Origin: JBPOFM01 sp038259855
Lineage (GTDB): Bacteria; Bacteroidota; Bacteroidia; Flavobacteriales; Flavobacteriaceae
DNA length: 10,348 nt
Direction: 5' to 3'
Assembly: GCA_038259855.1 (NCBI GenBank)
Contig: JBBSOJ010000105.1
Span: forward strand, 1-10,348
The position numbers and the translations under genes are program-made. Positions 5,956 through 10,348 of the stretch are shown here, one piece after another; within the stretch, counting starts at the first letter, position 1, and each line of letters starts with the position of its first letter. The notes under the pieces were generated by a model. It was not told the origin of the DNA and ran no database searches. It was given only the letters and a program-made list of their open reading frames with translations.

Positions 5956-7184
5956 AAATTTTCAATTTTTTATATCACAATGTAGGTCATGCCTATTTAA
6001 ACACGTTCAAGGGGCTGTCTCGGGAAGTGTGGTGGTTGGCGTTAATTACGCTCATCAATAGAGCGGGCACGATGGTGATCCCGTTTCTATCCATTTACCT
6101 GACAACAGATTTAAACTTTTCCCGTCCCGATGTGGCTTGGATCATGAGCGCTTTTGGTTTGGGAAGCGTTGCAGGCTCTTGGTTGGGTGGTAAAATGACG
6201 GATAAAATAGGTTATTATAAAGTGATGGTGTTTAGTTTACTATTGAGTGGCTTTTTATTTATAGGGATGCAATTTCTAAATACCTTCACAAGTCTTTGTA
6301 TCGGAATCTTTATATTAATGACGGTAGCGGACATGTTTCGCCCGGCCATGTTCGTGGCCTTAAGTGCTTACAGCAAGCCTGAAAATAAGACCAGAAGTAT
6401 TACCCTAATAAGGCTCGCCATTAATCTTGGATTTTCAGCGGGGCCTGCCATTGGCGGCCTTATAATCTTAAAAATGAGCTATGCTGGCCTTTTTTGGCTA
6501 GATGGTATCACTTGTATTGTTGCCGCTTTGGCGCTCCTCAATGTATTGCATCCTAAAAAATCAAAGGTGCTTGATGTTATTGTTAACGAGCATCCAAAAT
6601 CAGCCTATACTGATAAAGGATTTTTAATTTTTCTGGTGGCCATGACCATCTTTGGAATCGTGTTTCTCCAATTTTTGTCAACCCTTCCCTATTTCTACAA
6701 AACAGGCATTGGCTTATCAGAATTTGAGATTGGGTTGTTAATGGCTTTGAATGGTCTAATAGTATTCATTTTTGAAATGCCATTGATCAAGTGGCTAGAG
6801 CAAAAAGGCTACACAAGAGTCGGATTGATGATCTTCGGATTGGTACTGACATCCGTAAGTTATTTATTTTTAATCAATAACACACTGATAGCACTGATTG
6901 TGATCAGTTTGATCGTCATGACCATTGGAGAAATGATTGTATTTCCATTCTCGAATGCTTTTTCCTTAAAGAGATCAACACGTGGACGACAAGGTGAATA
7001 TATGGCGCTCTATAGCATTGCTTTTTCTATCTCGCATGTCTTTGGTCACAACCTTGGTTTCAATTTTATCGATCGCTTTGGATTCGATAATACATGGATT
7101 TTAATGGCCGTACTTGGATCAATAGGCATATTTTTGTTGTTTATTTTAAAACGATTTTTGAATACTTCTAATGAAGAGCAGTGA
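5952..7184 (+). CDS. MFS transporter (drug/efflux type)
   Basis: A 410-residue, twelve-helix major facilitator protein of the inner membrane. Motif A is visible in the loop between helices 2 and 3 (GSWLGGKMTDKIGYYK, 75-90), and a motif-C-like glycine/proline-rich segment occurs in helix 5 (RLAINLGFSAGPAIGG, about 154-169), which suggests a proton-driven exporter of the MdtH/YfcJ-like type. A substrate cannot be named. ATG 5952 is the first start that gives a complete first helix region. The stop overlaps the possible GTG start of ypdA and lies two bases before its ATG, so the genes are one operon. Pairing with a putative thiol-redox enzyme hints at a stress or electrophile context (inference). 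Confidence 0.88.
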   Translation: MKIFNFLYHNVGHAYLNTFKGLSREVWWLALITLINRAGTMVIPFLSIYLTTDLNFSRPDVAWIMSAFGLGSVAGSWLGGKMTDKIGYYKVMVFSLLLSGFLFIGMQFLNTFTSLCIGIFILMTVADMFRPAMFVALSAYSKPENKTRSITLIRLAINLGFSAGPAIGGLIILKMSYAGLFWLDGITCIVAALALLNVLHPKKSKVLDVIVNEHPKSAYTDKGFLIFLVAMTIFGIVFLQFLSTLPYFYKTGIGLSEFEIGLLMALNGLIVFIFEMPLIKWLEQKGYTRVGLMIFGLVLTSVSYLFLINNTLIALIVISLIVMTIGEMIVFPFSNAFSLKRSTRGRQGEYMALYSIAFSISHVFGHNLGFNFIDRFGFDNTWILMAVLGSIGIFLLFILKRFLNTSNEEQ

Positions 7185-7186
7185 CA

Positions 7187-8164
7187 ATGAGTGAACATTT
7201 TAATATCGTAATTATTGGAGCGGGACCCATCGGGATTGCCTGTGCTTTGGAATGTAAGAAGCGAGGCTGGAGTTACGTGGTCATCGAGAAAGGTCCGCTC
7301 ACAAATTCCATTTATAACTATCCAAAGAACATGTCGTTCTTTTCAACATCTGAAAAGCTTGAAATTGATGGCATACCCTTCATCAGCAATAATCCTAAAC
7401 CAACGAGAGACGAGGCTTTGGAATATTACCGTCGGGTCGCTACTTCCAATCAACTCAACATTCATCTATATGAAAAAGTAACATCTTTAAACAAGGTCGA
7501 TAATGAGTTCCATATTGTTACCGGTAAGCAATCGTATACTTCCAAAAAAGTCGTGATTGCTTCTGGCTTTTATGACCTCCCCAATCCATTGAATGTGCCT
7601 GGCGAAGACTTACCAAAAGTGAGCCATTACTATGATGAAGCGCATGCGTATGCCATGCAAAAGGTGATAGTTGTTGGTGCCAGTAATTCCTCTGTAGATG
7701 CGGCACTGGAGATTTGGAGAAAAGGTGGACAGGTAACGATGGTTATAAGAGGTGAACAGATTGGAGAACGCGTCAAATATTGGGTTCGACCAGATATCAT
7801 CAATCGAATTAAAGAAGGCAGCATTGAGGTGTATTTCGATTCTGAAATAACCGCAATTGAAAAACAAGAAGTCACCATCCAAACACCAGATGGTGTCAAA
7901 TCACTATCCAATGATTTTGTATTGGCATTGACCGGCTACAGACCAAATTTCGAATTTCTAATTTCTGCAGGTGTGGAATTATCGAATGACGAGCTTCGTA
8001 AACCTACCTATGACGCGGATACGATGGAAACCAACGTTGACGGCTTATATCTTGCAGGTGTCATTTGTGGCGGTATGGAAACACACAAATGGTTTATAGA
8101 AAATTCTCGGATACACGCAAAAATGATTGCAAATCATCTCGAAATTAGTAATTTCACTGACTAA
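7187..8164 (+). CDS. ypdA: YpdA-family FAD/NAD(P) oxidoreductase (putative bacillithiol disulfide reductase)
   Basis: A 325-residue cytosolic flavoprotein. The FAD-binding GAGPIG is at 11-16, the family-typical IYNYPKNMSFFSTSEKLEIDGIPF follows at about 42-65, the NAD(P)-binding VVGASNSSVDAA is at 162-173, and the C-terminal FAD contact TNVDGLYLAGVICGGMETHKWF is at about 282-303. The CxxC redox pair of thioredoxin reductases is absent, as in YpdA (Bdr), which reduces bacillithiol disulfide in Firmicutes; several Bacteroidota also make bacillithiol. The substrate here is inferred. ATG 7187 is chosen; an in-frame GTG at 7181 overlapping the MFS stop (GTGA) would add two residues and cannot be excluded. 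Confidence 0.88.
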   Translation: MSEHFNIVIIGAGPIGIACALECKKRGWSYVVIEKGPLTNSIYNYPKNMSFFSTSEKLEIDGIPFISNNPKPTRDEALEYYRRVATSNQLNIHLYEKVTSLNKVDNEFHIVTGKQSYTSKKVVIASGFYDLPNPLNVPGEDLPKVSHYYDEAHAYAMQKVIVVGASNSSVDAALEIWRKGGQVTMVIRGEQIGERVKYWVRPDIINRIKEGSIEVYFDSEITAIEKQEVTIQTPDGVKSLSNDFVLALTGYRPNFEFLISAGVELSNDELRKPTYDADTMETNVDGLYLAGVICGGMETHKWFIENSRIHAKMIANHLEISNFTD

Positions 8165-8174
8165 TTCTACACGA

Positions 8175-8723
8175 ATGCGACCAGAAGAACAGACGCCCAT
8201 TTATTTAAAGGCAAAAGAGATCCAACAGCTTGTGGTGTCACTGATTACACTCATTAAGGAGTCCGAATTGCCCTATGCCGACGATATTGATCTCGAATTG
8301 ATTCAAGATAAATTATCGGAAATGGAAATCAATGCCGCAGAAATACCTTCGTTGATTGCCAGTGCATCCCACCCACATTCGCCTTATGATTATAATATGG
8401 AAAACGCGGTTTACATCAAAAAAGCCGCCTTTGACTTATTGGGAGATGCCGTATATGTTGAAGATTTGGGACTGAAGGATATTGATTATCTTGATCTTCT
8501 GCATGATGAAATTGAAGCGTTCAGATTGCTATTCATTCAATGGATCAAAACGTTTGAACTTTGGAAATATGATGGTGATGATTGGGGAATTTTTAATCCG
8601 GAAGGCATCAAATTGGTATATCTCAAAGATGAGGATGATGATGATGATTTTGAAGATTTAGATGATGACGAAGAGGATGATGAACCCGATGATTTTTTAG
8701 GTGATGCTGATGACAGCATGTAG
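8175..8723 (+). CDS. Unknown protein with polyacidic C-terminal tail
   Basis: A 182-residue cytosolic protein that I do not recognise. Residues 1-150 look globular and mostly helical, with YLKAKEIQQLVVSLITLI near the start and EIEAFRLLFIQWIKTFELW (112-130) later, ending in DDWGIFNPEGIKLVYL. Residues 152-180 are almost entirely Asp and Glu, encoded by GAT/GAA-rich triplets, and are probably disordered. The gene begins 10 bp after ypdA. The open frame extends to 8127 inside ypdA, but ATG 8175 avoids the overlap and gives a natural start. Co-transcription with ypdA and the MFS gene is likely. The tail could bind basic proteins or metal ions, but nothing in the sequence decides this. Confidence 0.78.
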   Translation: MRPEEQTPIYLKAKEIQQLVVSLITLIKESELPYADDIDLELIQDKLSEMEINAAEIPSLIASASHPHSPYDYNMENAVYIKKAAFDLLGDAVYVEDLGLKDIDYLDLLHDEIEAFRLLFIQWIKTFELWKYDGDDWGIFNPEGIKLVYLKDEDDDDDFEDLDDDEEDDEPDDFLGDADDSM

Positions 8724-8807
8724 CTAGCGCAAATTCTAATTTCAGTGTACCTAAATTATTTCAACTGTTATTAACGTTTCGTTTCCAAATCGCCAAATCA
8801 AGCTTCA

Positions 8808-9257
8808 TTAGGAAATTTTCAAGGGTTTGACATCGTTGAAGCTCACCGTATGAGATAATACAATTTGGGTTTTAGTCTCCCCATAGATGATGAGCTGATC
8901 AATAAAGGTTTCTAAATGCTTTTGATTTTTTAGCACCACCTCCATTACAATGTTTTCATTTCCTGTAATTCTGTAACAGTTTAAAACCTCATCATAGGTT
9001 TTCACCTTCTCCAGAAAAGGCTTTAACATTCCCATAAAAGCGCGAAGGGTAATAATAGCCTTAAGTTGGTAACCCGCTTCTATCGGTGATATATGAGCGT
9101 GGTATCCGCGAATGATGGCAGCATCTTCCATCTTTTTAATACGTTCTGATACGGCCGGTGAACTGATCCCAACCTTTCTCCCGATTTCGGCGTTGGATTG
9201 GCGCGCATTCATCTGTAAACACTTTAAAATCTTCCAGTTAAGAGCATCTATGATCAT
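8808..9257 (-). CDS. Lrp/AsnC family transcriptional regulator
   Basis: A 149-residue regulator of the feast/famine type. The N-terminal winged helix-turn-helix is at about 4-50 (WKILKCLQMNARQSNAEIGRKVGISSPAVSERIKKME), and the RAM ligand-binding and oligomerisation domain at about 64-140, with the typical YRITGNENIVMEVV (95-108). Members bind amino acids and regulate their metabolism, often repressing themselves. Targets cannot be named from this window; ilvE is in the window but distant. The gene has a promoter box inside a palindrome upstream. The 84 bp between it and the convergent acidic-tail gene shows no clear hairpin. Confidence 0.93.
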   Translation of the reverse strand: MIIDALNWKILKCLQMNARQSNAEIGRKVGISSPAVSERIKKMEDAAIIRGYHAHISPIEAGYQLKAIITLRAFMGMLKPFLEKVKTYDEVLNCYRITGNENIVMEVVLKNQKHLETFIDQLIIYGETKTQIVLSHTVSFNDVKPLKIS

Positions 9258-9270
9258 CGAAGGAATTTAT

Positions 9271-9317
9271 GCAATTATTACTTAATTATTAAAGCAAATA
9301 TACATAATTGCTTTAAT
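9271..9317. promoter_or_regulatory. Nested palindromes over the Lrp-type gene promoter (candidate operator)
   Basis: ATTAAAGCAA (9288-9297) and TTGCTTTAAT (9308-9317) are perfect 10-bp complements with centres 20 bp apart. GCAATTAT (9271-9278) and ATAATTGC (9304-9311) form a second perfect pair. The minus-strand -7 box lies in the first palindrome. AT-rich palindromes of this size and spacing suit Lrp/AsnC dimers, so autoregulation is likely (inference). Confidence 0.5.
9295..9302 (-). promoter_or_regulatory. -7 box for the Lrp/AsnC gene
   Basis: TATATTTG on the minus strand matches TAnnTTTG. It would give a leader of about 31 nt and overlaps one arm of the palindrome. Confidence 0.55.
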
Positions 9318-9346
9318 TTCGAAAGCGTGATATGCGGTCTTCTACC

Positions 9347-9354
9347 TAAATTTG
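9347..9354 (+). promoter_or_regulatory. -7 box for the 130-aa orphan gene
   Basis: TAAATTTG matches TAnnTTTG, 23 bp before ATG 9378. It lies about 30 bp from the palindromes of the divergent Lrp-type gene, so that regulator might also act here. Confidence 0.5.
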
Positions 9355-9377
9355 AATGATTATTAACAAAATTTGTC

Positions 9378-9770
9378 ATGTATCACGTCCCGAACCACCT
9401 ATCTGACTCGCCTTTTTATAAAAAGGCTCTAGACATCATTATTCTTTCTCGTAGTATTTCAACCTATATCAGTCATGATCTAAATTATTTGAGGTCTGAT
9501 GGCAGTGAGGATTCAAACATATATTTTACGGGAGATATGATTCAGCAATCATCGTCCTTGGCACCAGAAATTGTGAATGCCGAGCTACAGCGTCATACCG
9601 ATAATAAGCATAAGCATATCGCATCACTTGAGCGATTGACCAATTTGTTATACTCCAATTGCAGACGTCTGGAGCGCTGTAATAGCAATGGTAAAGATTA
9701 CTTACCAATTTTAAGGAGTGAATTACGTAAATTCAGACGACTGAAACGTAGTTGGATGATGACCTTATAA
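9378..9770 (+). CDS. Hypothetical helical protein, 130 aa
   Basis: Not recognised with certainty. The sequence opens SPFYKKALDIIILSRSIS and has amphipathic helical stretches at about 12-40, 60-100 (LAPEIVNAELQRHTDNKHKHIASLERLTNLLYSNCRRLE) and 108-125, closing with a basic segment RKFRRLKRSWMMTL. No signal peptide or membrane helix is seen. The pattern FYKKALDI...SRSI resembles four-helix-bundle proteins of the 23S-rRNA intervening-sequence type, but the match is too weak for a call. A promoter box and divergent orientation to the Lrp/AsnC gene suggest an independent unit. Confidence 0.75.
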   Translation: MYHVPNHLSDSPFYKKALDIIILSRSISTYISHDLNYLRSDGSEDSNIYFTGDMIQQSSSLAPEIVNAELQRHTDNKHKHIASLERLTNLLYSNCRRLERCNSNGKDYLPILRSELRKFRRLKRSWMMTL

Positions 9771-9773
9771 AAT

Positions 9774-9920
9774 TTATAGGCTCAATCTCAATCCTGTATC
9801 ATCGGAAGTGACGATCTTACTTTCCGCTTGATGATATTTTTCAGATTTAACGGTGTACAGTAACCAATCAAAGAAATTGTCGGACTGTCTTTTGAAATTA
9901 TAAGATAAGTGTGATTCCAT
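9774..9920 (-). CDS. Probable small protein, 48 aa, unknown function
   Basis: A 48-residue frame starting MESHLSYNFKRQSDNFFDWL and ending with DDTGLRLSL. Composition is protein-like, mixed charged and aromatic with sparse rare codons, and it is soluble. An in-frame TTG at 9977 could extend it by 19 residues, but the best promoter lies over that region, which argues for ATG 9920. It ends 3 bp from the convergent 130-aa gene. An antisense or spurious frame cannot be ruled out; conservation would decide. Confidence 0.5.
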   Translation of the reverse strand: MESHLSYNFKRQSDNFFDWLLYTVKSEKYHQAESKIVTSDDTGLRLSL

Positions 9921-9966
9921 AATCGCATGATTTAAGTTAATTTGATACTGATAGATTGAGGGACTA

Positions 9967-9999
9967 CAAACATACAATCAGAGTGGCGCATTACTCCAA
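9967..9999 (-). promoter_or_regulatory. Promoter for the 48-aa small ORF
   Basis: On the minus strand, TTG (9997-9999), 22 bases, then TATGTTTG (9967-9974) fits the Bacteroidota TTG-N(17-23)-TAnnTTTG pattern, with both elements present. It predicts a start near 9960 and a 40-nt leader to ATG 9920. Confidence 0.5.
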
Positions 10000-10086
10000 A
10001 GTTTTAGATAAGCGGTAGTCTTTAGTCCATCAAAAACAACGGTTTACATAAATTAACGTCCAAAAGCAATCATTTAATTATAAAAA

Positions 10087-10114
10087 AAAGAGCACGAATC
10101 TATTCGTGCTCTTT
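10087..10114 (-). terminator. Intrinsic terminator of the T9SS-cargo gene
   Basis: AAAGAGCACGAAT (10087-10099) and ATTCGTGCTCTTT (10102-10114) are perfect complements. On the minus strand the stem is followed by a run of eight T, and it starts 27 bp after the stop codon of the minus-strand gene. The stretch between this and the small-ORF promoter shows no further gene. Confidence 0.9.
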
Positions 10115-10140
10115 GAAGAATCATGGTCCTTATTTAAGGT

Positions 10141-10348
10141 CTATTTCTTGATTAATTTTACGATTTCAATACCTCCAGAGGTTGTTATTTGAGCCACATA
10201 TATCCCCGATTTAAAGTTTGAGCCATCAATTAAGATTTCAGAATCTATGGATGACATCGAGAGCACTTGTTTGCCCACTATGTCATAAACCACAATAGCG
10301 CTGTTGACGTTTTGATTCGTTTTTATAGTCCATACATCCGTAGTCGGA
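10141..10348 (-). CDS. C-terminal end of a T9SS-secreted protein (type A sorting domain), partial
   Basis: The last 68 residues of a gene that continues beyond the right edge. The frame reads VWTIKTNQ, then SAIVVYDIVGKQVL, FKSGIYVAQI, and ends GGIEIVKLIKK, which is the Por/T9SS type A sorting domain: beta strands with a VYDxxGK turn, a GxY motif and a terminal KLxKK-like basic end. This domain directs the protein across the outer membrane, where it is cleaved and attached or released. The functional part of the protein lies outside the window, so its activity is unknown. Confidence 0.92.
   Translation of the reverse strand, partial: PTTDVWTIKTNQNVNSAIVVYDIVGKQVLSMSSIDSEILIDGSNFKSGIYVAQITTSGGIEIVKLIKK

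Noticed and set aside
7518..7911. Several overlapping frames within ypdA on the minus strand
   Set aside because: Shadows of the strongly conserved ypdA reading frame.
8537..8719. Serine-rich minus-strand frame
   Set aside because: It is the complement of the GAT/GAA-rich acidic tail; poly-Ser arises from reading Asp/Glu codons backwards.

Overview
The window looks like chromosomal DNA of a marine- or soil-type member of the Flavobacteriaceae (Bacteroidota). The evidence is the low GC content, A-rich leaders without Shine-Dalgarno sequences, repeated use of the Bacteroidota -7 promoter box TAnnTTTG upstream of lead genes, a type IX secretion (T9SS) C-terminal sorting domain at the right edge, and several protein families typical of this group (DUF4920, DUF1684, YpdA, stand-alone MnmD). 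The genus cannot be fixed from the sequence alone.

Layout, left to right. Positions 5-185 hold four copies (the last partial) of a 48-bp hairpin-bearing repeat that runs into the 3' end of a minus-strand pair: a stand-alone tRNA methyltransferase (mnmD type) and a secreted DUF4920 protein. Divergent from these is ilvE (branched-chain aminotransferase), whose stop codon runs into a heptanucleotide microsatellite and a long inverted repeat. A convergent MazG-type pyrophosphohydrolase follows. A 61-aa two-helix membrane protein and a SRPBCC + GyrI-like protein come next on the plus strand; the latter overlaps the fluoride channel gene crcB by 4 nt. A convergent DUF1684 lipoprotein ends this half.

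The second half starts with a leader of about 180 nt containing an inverted repeat and a textbook intrinsic terminator only 25 bp before an apparent operon: an MFS transporter, a YpdA-type FAD/NAD(P) oxidoreductase (putative bacillithiol disulfide reductase) and an unrecognised protein with a polyacidic tail. An Lrp/AsnC regulator with a palindrome over its own promoter, an orphan 130-aa protein, a probable 48-aa small protein and the truncated T9SS cargo gene complete the window.

Most of the window is ordinary housekeeping DNA, and I see no defence system, insertion sequence, CRISPR array, tRNA or rRNA. The least explained parts are the leader-terminator-upstream ORF arrangement before the MFS/ypdA operon, the repeat array made from the end of mnmD, the in-frame stop/TTG junction of the DUF4920-mnmD pair, and the small ORF at 9774-9920.
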